A stretch of DNA of 64,000 nucleotides from Bradyrhizobium sp. DOA9 (lineage in GTDB: Bacteria > Pseudomonadota > Alphaproteobacteria > Rhizobiales > Xanthobacteraceae), in contig NZ_DF820425.1 of assembly GCF_000617845.2 (NCBI RefSeq), positions 4,515,725 to 4,579,724 of the forward strand. Reading direction: 5' to 3'. The notes under the pieces are model-generated. The model worked only from the letters and a program-made list of their open reading frames with translations. It did not search any database and was not told where the DNA came from. The translations under genes and the position numbers were made by a program. This document shows, in pieces, positions 1 through 7,059 of this stretch. Within the stretch, counting starts at the first letter, position 1; each line of letters starts with the position of its first letter.

Positions 1-72
1 TCGACGCGCTTCCGGCCACGACGCATTTCGTTTGTGATGGCTTGCTGAAGAAGCCGGGAACGGACCGTGCGC

Positions 73-321
73 TTACGCGCTGGTCTCGCACTTCTTCATG
101 AAGCTGTTCTTGGCGGCGCCGGCGAGCGGCTTGCCGTCGGCGCTGACGGCCTTGGGCGTGCAGGCATCCGCCTTGCACTTCTTCAGGAACGAGGTCTTGG
201 CAGCGCCGGCCAGCGGCTTGCCGTCCTTGCCGACCGCCTTGCTCTCGCAAGTTTCTTGCGCGAAGGCCGAGCCCGCCGCAAAGGTGGCAACGATCGCCGC
301 CACGAAAATCCGTTTCATCAT
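73..321 (-). CDS. PsiF-repeat secreted small protein
   Basis: An 82-residue protein with an N-terminal signal peptide (about residues 1-21, ending SAFA) followed by two PsiF-type repeats. Each repeat has a Cys-containing lead, a KPLAGAAK core and an ending FxKKC. PsiF repeats are known from phosphate-starvation-inducible proteins, but the function is unknown. The start is taken at the first of two adjacent ATGs because AGGGAG lies just upstream; a longer in-frame reading would add residues in front of the signal peptide. Its promoter side faces the cupin gene. Periplasmic location is inferred from the signal peptide. Confidence 0.8.
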   Translation of the reverse strand: MMKRIFVAAIVATFAAGSAFAQETCESKAVGKDGKPLAGAAKTSFLKKCKADACTPKAVSADGKPLAGAAKNSFMKKCETSA

Positions 322-512
322 GGGTGTCTCCCTAACAAAAAATGGCGGGGCGGATTGGAGCCGGGAATCATGGCGCAATCAAGCAGGATGAGCACCGGCC
401 GCCCGGTCGCCCCGCCGATTTTTTCGCGCGCGATCCTCTCTGTTGCACCGCTCGCTGACCCGGCTGCGCGATCCTGATAGCCTCGCACGGCCGAAACCGA
501 GGGAGTATCGTG

Positions 513-968
513 ATGGATGCCGCGATCGCGAAAGACCAGGAAACCGCCGACGGGCACTCGCACCTGGTTCGACCCCAAGACATGGAATGGCAGACAACGC
601 GCTTTCCGGGCTGCGAGGCCAAGACGCTGCTGTTCGATCGCCGGTCGGGGCTGATGACCGCCTTGATGCGCTTTGCGCCGGGATCGGTGCTGCCCGATCA
701 CGAGCATGTCGGCATCGAGCAGAGCTGGGTCATCGAAGGCGCGCTCGTGGACAAGGAGGGCCCGGCCAAGGGCATTGCCTGCAAGGCCGGCGAATTCATC
801 TGGCGCGAGGCAGGCAGCCGGCACGCCGCCTGGTGTCCAGACGGCGCGTTGATCCTGGCGATCTTCCAGGTGCCGAACAAGTTCTTCGAGGCCGACGGCC
901 GCGTGGTCGATGCCGCCGGCCAGGACTGGGACGAGACCTGGGGGCATACCGCGGCGCAGCGCGCCTGA
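513..968 (+). CDS. Cupin-domain protein, ChrR-like
   Basis: A 151-residue single-domain cupin. A first metal-binding motif is visible as LPDHEHVGIEQ followed by a conserved glycine turn (WVIEGAL), and the second cupin motif region carries GEFIWREAGSRH. This arrangement resembles the C-terminal cupin of ChrR-type anti-sigma factors and stand-alone ChrR-like cupins. No anti-sigma zinc-binding N-terminus and no sigma factor gene is adjacent, so it is more likely a small metal-dependent enzyme or sensor of unknown substrate. The ATG at 513 is preferred over a GTG three bases earlier because GAGGGAG sits at normal spacing. It ends 6 bp from the convergent esterase. Confidence 0.75.
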   Translation: MDAAIAKDQETADGHSHLVRPQDMEWQTTRFPGCEAKTLLFDRRSGLMTALMRFAPGSVLPDHEHVGIEQSWVIEGALVDKEGPAKGIACKAGEFIWREAGSRHAAWCPDGALILAIFQVPNKFFEADGRVVDAAGQDWDETWGHTAAQRA

Positions 969-974
969 CCGCCT

Positions 975-1937
975 TCACACGCCGCGCATGAGCAGCGCCT
1001 TGAAGTCGGCGCGCGCGCGCTGCGCCTCAGTGCGCGCCACCTCGGAGGCGTCGCCCATGCCGAAATAGCCGTGGATCAGGCCGGGGCCCTCATGATGCTT
1101 GACGCGGACGCCGGCCGCCTCCAGCGCCCGCGCATAGGCCGCGCCTTCGTCGCGCAGGGGATCGAACCAGGCGGTGGTCACGACCGCGGGTGCAACGCCC
1201 GCCAGCGATGCGGCCCGCAGCGGCGAGACGCGCCAATCGCTGGCGTGCGCGGGATCGGCGAGATAGTGGCCGCAGAACCATTCCATCGTCGCGCGCGTGA
1301 GGAAGTAGCCCTCGGCGTTCTCGCTGCGCGAGGGATAGCGCGCGTTCTCGCGCGCATCGGCATAAGCGCCGACGACGTCGGTGACGGGATAGACCAGGAG
1401 TTGCGCGGCGAGCTTGATGCCGGCCTCCCGGCAGGCGATCGCGCTCGTCGCTGCGAGATTGCCGCCGGCGCTGTCGCCGGCAACGCCGAAGCGCTTTGCG
1501 TCGCCGCCGAATTCCGCGACGCGGCCAAACACGTCGCTCACCGCGGCGAAGGCATCCTCGAAGGCGCCGGGAAAGCGCGTCTCGGGCGGCTGGCGATAGT
1601 CGACGGAGACGACGACCGCGCCGGTCTCGATCGCAAGGTTGCGCGCCTGCCGGTCGTGGGTTTCGAGATCGCCAGCAACCCAGCCGCCGCCATGGAAGAA
1701 CACCACCGTCGGTGCCGGCGTGGCGCCGACCCGATAGACCCGTGCCGGAAGTGGACCGGCGCCGCCCTTCACCTGGATATCCTCGACGCGATCGACGGGC
1801 GGCGGCGGAATGGCGGCGCGCGAGGCAGCCAGTGCGCGCAAGGAATCGCGGGCGCTCTGTGGCGTCATGACCGTGGGATCGCGCATCGGCATGAGCGGAA
1901 TGATCTGGGCGATGACGGGATCGAGCGGTGCGGCCAT
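975..1937 (-). CDS. Alpha/beta hydrolase, HSL-type esterase
   Basis: A 320-residue enzyme of the hormone-sensitive-lipase family. The oxyanion-hole motif HGGGW is at about residues 82-86 and the nucleophile elbow GDSAGGN at 154-160 (Ser156). The C-terminal acid and base are visible in the WFDPLRDEG and GLIHGYFG stretches. There is no signal peptide, so it is likely cytoplasmic, hydrolysing short-chain carboxylic esters; the physiological substrate cannot be read from the sequence. Length is typical for the family. It stands alone between the convergent cupin gene and a non-coding stretch. Confidence 0.88.
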   Translation of the reverse strand: MAAPLDPVIAQIIPLMPMRDPTVMTPQSARDSLRALAASRAAIPPPPVDRVEDIQVKGGAGPLPARVYRVGATPAPTVVFFHGGGWVAGDLETHDRQARNLAIETGAVVVSVDYRQPPETRFPGAFEDAFAAVSDVFGRVAEFGGDAKRFGVAGDSAGGNLAATSAIACREAGIKLAAQLLVYPVTDVVGAYADARENARYPSRSENAEGYFLTRATMEWFCGHYLADPAHASDWRVSPLRAASLAGVAPAVVTTAWFDPLRDEGAAYARALEAAGVRVKHHEGPGLIHGYFGMGDASEVARTEAQRARADFKALLMRGV

Positions 1938-2304
1938 GGACTTTCCTCACAGGGTTCTTGGTCTTGCTTGGTCAATAGCATAGGTTTTGCGCGCCGCATC
2001 GGCAACCGGCAGTCCGTCGCAACGTCGACAGCGCCAAGCGCGCGCCCTCGTCGAGTGAACACCATGACCTGCGTTGCGACGGGCTAACCCCGACAGCTTT
2101 GCCGCGAACGCGGTTCGCTCGGACCGCGAGCACAACCATGAGTTCGTGCGTTACGTGGGTTTTGCCGATTGGCGCGAGCAAGAGGAGATTATTCTCTGGC
2201 GGAAATTTTTGGTGCGGCGTCGCGAGTGGCCTCTTGCAATCTCGAAGTTGCGGGAGGAACAATATGCGGACTAAGAGGTTTGTTGCTGGCGCGAGGGAAT
2301 TGAT
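1938..2304. other. Intergenic stretch without a convincing gene
   Basis: The 367 bases between the esterase start and the small gene at 2305 hold short open frames on both strands. None has a recognisable protein, good codon pattern and ribosome site together. The right end carries the EcfG-like promoter described separately. The left end should contain the esterase promoter, which I cannot pick out. Confidence 0.5.
2256..2280 (+). promoter_or_regulatory. Candidate EcfG-type promoter (GGAAC-N16-GGTT)
   Basis: GGAAC at 2256-2260 and GGTT at 2277-2280 are separated by exactly 16 bases. The consensus of the alphaproteobacterial general-stress sigma factor is GGAAC-N16/17-CGTT, so one -10 base differs. 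It ends 24 bases before the ATG of the 67-residue gene, leaving a short leader with a ribosome site. The same geometry recurs at the BA14K gene. Confidence 0.45.
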
Positions 2305-2508
2305 ATGCGGCGGCTGGCTAGCCTGGTACGGCGGTTCTTCGGGCCGCGACTGCGGCACACGATCGATGATGATCCAAGTCTTCCTTTCACACCCGAGGAG
2401 TTCGGCCGGCTGATTCGCAGCGGCCGGCACGAGGACATGAAGCTGCTGGCCGACGGGCTGGCCTGCCGCTCCATCCCGCGCCGCGCCAGCTATCGTGCGA
2501 CGCACTAG
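2305..2508 (+). CDS. Small basic protein of unknown function
   Basis: A 67-residue protein, strongly basic at its N-terminus (MRRLASLVRRFFG) with a DDDPSLPFTPEEFGRLI middle part; no family recognised. GAGGGA at 2293-2298 sits six bases from the ATG. A general-stress-type promoter lies directly upstream. These two signals are the main reasons to treat it as real. It converges on the HD-GYP gene. An overlapping longer frame on the opposite strand is considered a shadow. Confidence 0.5.
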   Translation: MRRLASLVRRFFGPRLRHTIDDDPSLPFTPEEFGRLIRSGRHEDMKLLADGLACRSIPRRASYRATH

Positions 2509-2534
2509 GCCGCGCTCGATACGGGTCGCGGCGC

Positions 2535-3656
2535 TCACCGCGTGAGCGCGACCTGCTTGAACGAGCGGACCAGCGCCATCTCCAGCTTGCCTGTCATACC
2601 GCACAGAACGTCGTAGGCTTGCGCGCGTGGCATGGTCGGCTTGTAGTGCCGGTGCTCGATCAGCGCCGCGAAGATGTCCGAGATGGTGAGGATCCGCACG
2701 ATGTCACCAATGCTCTCGCCGCAGAGCGCATCGGGATAGCCGCTCCCGTCGAGATACTCGTGATGGTGGCGGACGGCACCGAGGATCTCCGGCGAGATCC
2801 CTTGATGGTCCTTGAGAAACGCGTGGCCGGCGGCCGGATGCGTCTCGATCAGCGCGCGCTCGGCGGCATCGAGGCGGCCCGGCTTGTCGAGGATGGCGAG
2901 CGGAATCTGCGCCTTGCCGACGTCGTGGAACATGGCCGCCGAGTAGAGGCGTTCCAGGTCGGCCCTGCCGACGCCGAGGCTCAGTCCGAAGTCGATGGCA
3001 ACGCCGGTGACGAGAAGGCAATGCTGATAGGTTCCTTCGTGGTGCCGCCGCACCGTCATGAGCCAGTCCGTCAGGCCGTGCCGGGTGATGCGATCGGCGA
3101 TCTGGCGGCCGGCCTCCTTGGTACCGTCGACGTCGAGCGGTTGACGCAAGGTGACAGCCGTGAACATCGATGCGATCGCGGTCGCCGCGGTCTCGACGGC
3201 GTTGTCGGATTGCAGCGCATCGCCTGACGAAGCGGACGGCCGGACGGCCGGATCGGCCAGGGCCGCCAGCAGCTTGGTCCGGCCGACGGTGCCGGGAAGG
3301 ACCAGCGTCGCCCCGAGCGCATAGGCCTGCGCAATGCAGACGTGGGAGGTGTGCTCGAGCAGGAAGATGCGCTTGCTGACCTTCGCCAGCTTGCCCGCCC
3401 GCTGCTTGATGGCCGCGATATTGTCGACGTCGCGCAGCTCCGCGCGAATGACGACGGCGGCCGGCGTCTGCGACAGCCTGGAATCGGCATCGAGCCGCTC
3501 GCCGGCAATGGTGAACCTCTCTTGCAGGATCGAGCATATGCCCGAGAGCTTGTCGGACGTGTCGGCCAGCACGTGCAGGAAGGGACGAGCCGTGGCCTTC
3601 GTTCGGATGCCGCCGTCACCATCGAGGAAGCCCGATCTGGTTCGCGCGTGTTGCAC
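2535..3656 (-). CDS. HD-GYP domain protein with degenerate receiver-like N-terminus
   Basis: A 373-residue protein. The C-terminal half (about 180-360) is an HD-GYP domain: HD at 244-245 in MFHDVGK, ETHP around 272-274, HHHE at 297-300 and DGSGYP at 303-308, then ILTISDIFAAL. HD-GYP domains hydrolyse cyclic di-GMP and all expected metal-binding motifs are present, so it is probably active. Residues about 25-135 have a receiver-like alternation (VVIRAEL, FLLEHTS, GATLVLP) but no phosphoacceptor Asp could be identified. The start is a GTG with a weak ribosome site, so the N-terminus is uncertain. It lies just downstream of a PilZ gene on the same strand, which fits cyclic di-GMP signalling. Confidence 0.82.
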   Translation of the reverse strand: MQHARTRSGFLDGDGGIRTKATARPFLHVLADTSDKLSGICSILQERFTIAGERLDADSRLSQTPAAVVIRAELRDVDNIAAIKQRAGKLAKVSKRIFLLEHTSHVCIAQAYALGATLVLPGTVGRTKLLAALADPAVRPSASSGDALQSDNAVETAATAIASMFTAVTLRQPLDVDGTKEAGRQIADRITRHGLTDWLMTVRRHHEGTYQHCLLVTGVAIDFGLSLGVGRADLERLYSAAMFHDVGKAQIPLAILDKPGRLDAAERALIETHPAAGHAFLKDHQGISPEILGAVRHHHEYLDGSGYPDALCGESIGDIVRILTISDIFAALIEHRHYKPTMPRAQAYDVLCGMTGKLEMALVRSFKQVALTR

Positions 3657-3715
3657 GGTCTGACCTGCATTGCGATTTGTTCGGATGTGAAAACTGCGGG
3701 TGGAATGTTCGAGTT

Positions 3716-4045
3716 TTATTTGCCCTGGAGCGCGTTCTGCGTGGGTGCTGGTGCGGCGGCAGATTTCTTCTTGCCGTCAACGGTAATGAAATGGACGCCG
3801 GCGGTCGTGCCGTCGATCCAGACCAGCTCGCAGCGCCGGTAGGCGAGGCCTGTCGACGACAGCAGCATGAAGAACTCCTTGGCCTGGAGCACGTCCAGCG
3901 TGCCCTCGACCTCGAGCTTCGCGCCCGTCTGCGATACGTCGAGCAGGACGCAGCTGCGCCGCCAGGTGCCGTCGGACCCCATGAGATTGACCGGCTGCCT
4001 GTGGTCCATCTTCACGCGAACGGCTTTGCGACCGTCGAACTTCAT
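3716..4045 (-). CDS. PilZ domain protein
   Basis: A 109-residue stand-alone PilZ domain. The two signature c-di-GMP-binding motifs are present: RxxxR at Arg6-Arg10 and DVSQTG at 36-41. A lysine-rich, low-complexity tail follows. PilZ proteins bind cyclic di-GMP and act on partner proteins; in rhizobia the partners are often motility or exopolysaccharide functions, not shown here. Its ATG overlaps the stop of the DUF2336 gene as ATGA (4042-4045), implying translational coupling. The HD-GYP gene follows on the same strand 59 bp downstream. Confidence 0.85.
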   Translation of the reverse strand: MKFDGRKAVRVKMDHRQPVNLMGSDGTWRRSCVLLDVSQTGAKLEVEGTLDVLQAKEFFMLLSSTGLAYRRCELVWIDGTTAGVHFITVDGKKKSAAAPAPTQNALQGK

Positions 4046-5154
4046 CGGCTAACCCCCGTCTTTCCCGCGCCGCGATGTCCCCCATCGCTCTCCCTGGCGT
4101 TTGCGGCAATTTCGCCCCAACGCACCGTCCACTGGCTGGTCGACAGCAGCAGCGTCTCGAAAATCTGCTGAGCGCGTTCGCGCCCGGCGAAGGAAAGCCT
4201 CCTGCCGCAGCGGTTGCTCAGGATGGCAAGCGTGGTCTGCCAGTTCAGCCGCGAGGCGCGGCAGGCCATGACGAGACCTTCGCAATCCTCGTCGGTCATG
4301 ACATGCTCGACGATCTCGATGGGAACGCCTGAAAGCACCGACAGCGCGGTGACGAGGTTGGCGGTCTCGCCGCGGATGGCGAAGCGGTTCACCGCGGAAT
4401 CGTTGAGCTTGCCGATGCGGTTGAGCGCGACGATTTCCGGCCGGGCGCTTGCATAGGAGGCGGCGCAGGGCAGCTTGGCGACGATCGGCGCGGCCGCTGC
4501 GGCTTGATGCGAGTCGATGGCCTTGGGCCCTGTGCCGGATTTCGGCCCTGGCGAGGGCGACAGCAACTCCCGCATGACCCGATCGGGCGTGTCCGGCCTC
4601 AGCGCCAGAGCCTTGGTCAGTTCGTCATCCGACAGGCACTTCTCGGTCAGAGCCACGTAAGCGGCATCGGAGAATCTTGCCTCCCTGTTGCCGACCAGTG
4701 CGAGACAGACGCTGCGGGCGCCACCCTCGATCAGCGTCTCGATCACCAATGGATCGATCGGCGCCCGGCCGGCGATCGCACATTGCTGTCGTTCGCCGCT
4801 CGCGGCTGCGATCGACGCGAGATCGGCCGTGGACAGTGCTTGCGATCGAAGCAAGACAGGGCAGGCGACTTCCGGATCGTGGTGCGAGGCGAGACGTCGC
4901 ACGGTCTTCGGCGGAGCCGCTTCGAGCTCTGCGAGCGTCACGCTGACGTCGATCAGCGTGCTGGCCTCAACCCGCTCGATCAGCCGCAGCAGGACGCCGT
5001 CGGCCACGACGGCGAGCAATTCCTGAGATCGGTCGCGGCTGCTGGTGAGCAGTTGCAAGATGCCGGAGATGATGCGAGCGCACCGGTCCAGCGGACACGT
5101 TGCAGCCGCGTTCTCCAACTCGACCAGATTGTCAGCAGGCGAATTTGCCGTCAT
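4042..5154 (-). CDS. DUF2336 domain protein
   Basis: A 370-residue protein built of short helical HEAT-like units with recurring patterns such as VRRLASHHDPEVACPVLL, typical of the alphaproteobacterial DUF2336 family, whose biochemical role is unknown. The ATG at 5154 was chosen because the extra 49 codons that could be read upstream look unlike the family; no strong ribosome site is visible. Its stop overlaps the PilZ start by four bases. The DUF2336-PilZ-HD-GYP order suggests the three act in one c-di-GMP-responsive output, which is inference from position. Confidence 0.75.
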   Translation of the reverse strand: MTANSPADNLVELENAAATCPLDRCARIISGILQLLTSSRDRSQELLAVVADGVLLRLIERVEASTLIDVSVTLAELEAAPPKTVRRLASHHDPEVACPVLLRSQALSTADLASIAAASGERQQCAIAGRAPIDPLVIETLIEGGARSVCLALVGNREARFSDAAYVALTEKCLSDDELTKALALRPDTPDRVMRELLSPSPGPKSGTGPKAIDSHQAAAAAPIVAKLPCAASYASARPEIVALNRIGKLNDSAVNRFAIRGETANLVTALSVLSGVPIEIVEHVMTDEDCEGLVMACRASRLNWQTTLAILSNRCGRRLSFAGRERAQQIFETLLLSTSQWTVRWGEIAANARESDGGHRGAGKTGVSR

Positions 5155-5461
5155 GGCAGGAGCCTGAAATGAAATGAAACATATTCCACGATCAAACGAC
5201 GGACATTCCGCCGTAAAGGCGTTAATTTGAATCTTAAACGTCGACGGCTTTGGTATTCGCGCACCGCCTTGATCGCAGGAAACGTTATCGAAATTCGGCA
5301 AGACAGGAGGTCGCGGCTTGTTCTTTCATCCGGGCGCCCGCCAGTTTAGTCGGGACACGTTAGGATTGATTCCTTCGCGTCAGCGGAAAAGCCGAAGGGG
5401 GAGGCGAATCCGGCACCGCGGCCGGACGCACGTGTAACGCGACGCGGCGTTTCGCACTTTC
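5155..5461. other. Divergent regulatory region
   Basis: The 307 bases between the divergently transcribed DUF2336 and AraC-family genes contain no gene. A TTAA-N8-TTAA arrangement around 5222-5237 resembles a CtrA site but has one base too many in the spacer. No direct-repeat AraC operator could be identified with confidence. Confidence 0.5.
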
Positions 5462-6409
5462 ATGAACAGCATCGACGATGTGCCGAGGTCGGCACTCAAG
5501 ACATTTCGCTTTTCAGACGTCGACGAATTTCGATACGCCATCCGCGGGCTGAACTTCGAATTCACCCCCTTCGTGCGGAAGATTTCGGCTGAACAGACGG
5601 TCCTGGCCTTACCCGGCTGCGACGTGAACTTGACGCGCGCGTTTCCGCGGGTGGTCGACGCACAACTCGTGGAGAATTGCACGGCGATCGGCTTCATGAT
5701 GGACGATCTCAACGTGCCCATTCGCTTCAACGGCTCGGAGCGGGCGCGACCCGCCGTGGTCATTGGCAACGGCGGGGCGGCCTACACCACCATCGAGGAG
5801 GTGCAGCGGCAAATCGCCTCGGTGGTCTTCCGGCCGGAGGTGAGGGATCGTGGCTGGCCGCCCACGCTCTCGAGCTTCAAGATCTTCGAGATCTCCGCGG
5901 CCGGCTTGCAGCGGTTGCGCGGCGTGGTTCGCGAGGTGCTGGCCGAGGCGTCCGGCCCGGTCGAGGCACCGGAGCTCTTGTTGAAGGGCGCGGCGATGAA
6001 GGAGTCCCTGCTCGGAGCCGTCGACGAGGCCTTTGCAACGATCGTTTCGGCCCGCTGGACTCTCGGACCCAATGACGGACGGAATTTCAGGATATTCCAG
6101 GACATCCGCGCGCTGCTCTCTGACGATCTCGCGGAGCCGATCTATAGCGATGAGATCGCGCGCAAGCTCGGGCTGTCCGTTCGCACCATGCACGACGTCG
6201 TCCGCCGCTATCGCGGCATGAGCCTGCACCGCTATTTGCGTCTGCACCGGCTGTGGCTGGTGCGCCGGCGCCTGCTTGCCGGGGCCGACAGCGTCAAGGC
6301 GGTCGCGCTGGCATATGGCTTCTGGCATCTCAGCGATTTCTCCAGAAGCTACCGCGATCAGTTCGGCGAGACGCCGTCGCAAACGCTGGACCGTGGTCGC
6401 GGACGGTAG
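5462..6409 (+). CDS. AraC family transcriptional regulator
   Basis: A 315-residue regulator. The C-terminal ~100 residues hold two helix-turn-helix motifs: YSDEIARKLGLSVRTMHDVVRRYRG and, after RRRLL, VKAVALAYGFWHLSDFSRSYRDQFGETP, the classic AraC second helix signature. The N-terminal ~200 residues form an effector or dimerisation domain without a recognised ligand. It is transcribed in the same direction as, and 50 bp ahead of, an FMN reductase gene that could be a target. No ribosome site is clear ahead of the ATG. Confidence 0.85.
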   Translation: MNSIDDVPRSALKTFRFSDVDEFRYAIRGLNFEFTPFVRKISAEQTVLALPGCDVNLTRAFPRVVDAQLVENCTAIGFMMDDLNVPIRFNGSERARPAVVIGNGGAAYTTIEEVQRQIASVVFRPEVRDRGWPPTLSSFKIFEISAAGLQRLRGVVREVLAEASGPVEAPELLLKGAAMKESLLGAVDEAFATIVSARWTLGPNDGRNFRIFQDIRALLSDDLAEPIYSDEIARKLGLSVRTMHDVVRRYRGMSLHRYLRLHRLWLVRRRLLAGADSVKAVALAYGFWHLSDFSRSYRDQFGETPSQTLDRGRGR

Positions 6410-6459
6410 TGCGACAAACCGTGTAGGGCCCGGCGCCGGTTTCGTGCTACCGTCCGGCC

Positions 6460-7050
6460 ATGAGCAATCGCATTCTCGTTCTCTACGGTTCCTACCGTTC
6501 CGACCGCATGGGCATCCGCCTTGCGAATTTCGTCATCAACCGGCTGCGCGGCCGCGGCGAGGACGTCGAGTTCATCGACGCCAAGGCGATCGGCCTGCCG
6601 ATGCTGGACCGCATGTACAAGGAATATCCCAAGGGCTCGGCGCCGGAGGCGCTGGAGAAGCTGGCCGGGCAGATCCGCGATGCCGACGGATTCGTCTTCG
6701 TCACCGGCGAGTACAATTGGGGCATCCAGCCCGGCTTGAAGAACCTCACCGACCATTTCCTGGAGGAATGGTTCTGGCGCCCGGCCGCGATCGTGAGCTA
6801 TTCGGCCGGCCGGCTGTCCGGCGCGCGCGCGGCGACCGCCTGGCACGGCACGCTCTCGGAGATGGGCATGGTGGTGGTGTCGAGCACCATCGGCGTCGGC
6901 CCGATCGCGCAGACGCTGTCGGACGCCGGCGAGCCGATCGGCGACGGCGGCAAGGCCCTGGAGCGCTCGTTCCCGCGCTTCGCCGACGATCTGACCTGGT
7001 GGATCGAAGCGGCGAAAGCACAACGGGCCCGCAAGGCACCGCCGTATTGA
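6460..7050 (+). CDS. NAD(P)H-dependent FMN reductase family protein
   Basis: A 196-residue flavodoxin-fold protein of the NADPH-dependent FMN reductase family. The phosphate-binding loop appears as GSYRSDRMG near residue 10, and the flavin-contacting stretch as VTGEYNWGIQPGLKNLTDHF at about 85-104. Such proteins transfer electrons from NAD(P)H to FMN or quinone-like acceptors in the cytoplasm. It lies downstream of the AraC-family gene and converges with the chemoreceptor gene 9 bp away. Substrate and regulator are not shown by sequence. Confidence 0.85.
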   Translation: MSNRILVLYGSYRSDRMGIRLANFVINRLRGRGEDVEFIDAKAIGLPMLDRMYKEYPKGSAPEALEKLAGQIRDADGFVFVTGEYNWGIQPGLKNLTDHFLEEWFWRPAAIVSYSAGRLSGARAATAWHGTLSEMGMVVVSSTIGVGPIAQTLSDAGEPIGDGGKALERSFPRFADDLTWWIEAAKAQRARKAPPY

Positions 7051-7059
7051 GGTCGCGGC

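Noticed and set aside
2074..2274. A 66-codon frame between the esterase and the small gene at 2305
   Set aside because: No ribosome site, no family and a composition unlike its neighbours; part of it underlies the EcfG-like promoter.
5222..5237. CtrA site between the DUF2336 and AraC-family genes
   Set aside because: The spacer between TTAA half-sites is eight, not seven, bases.
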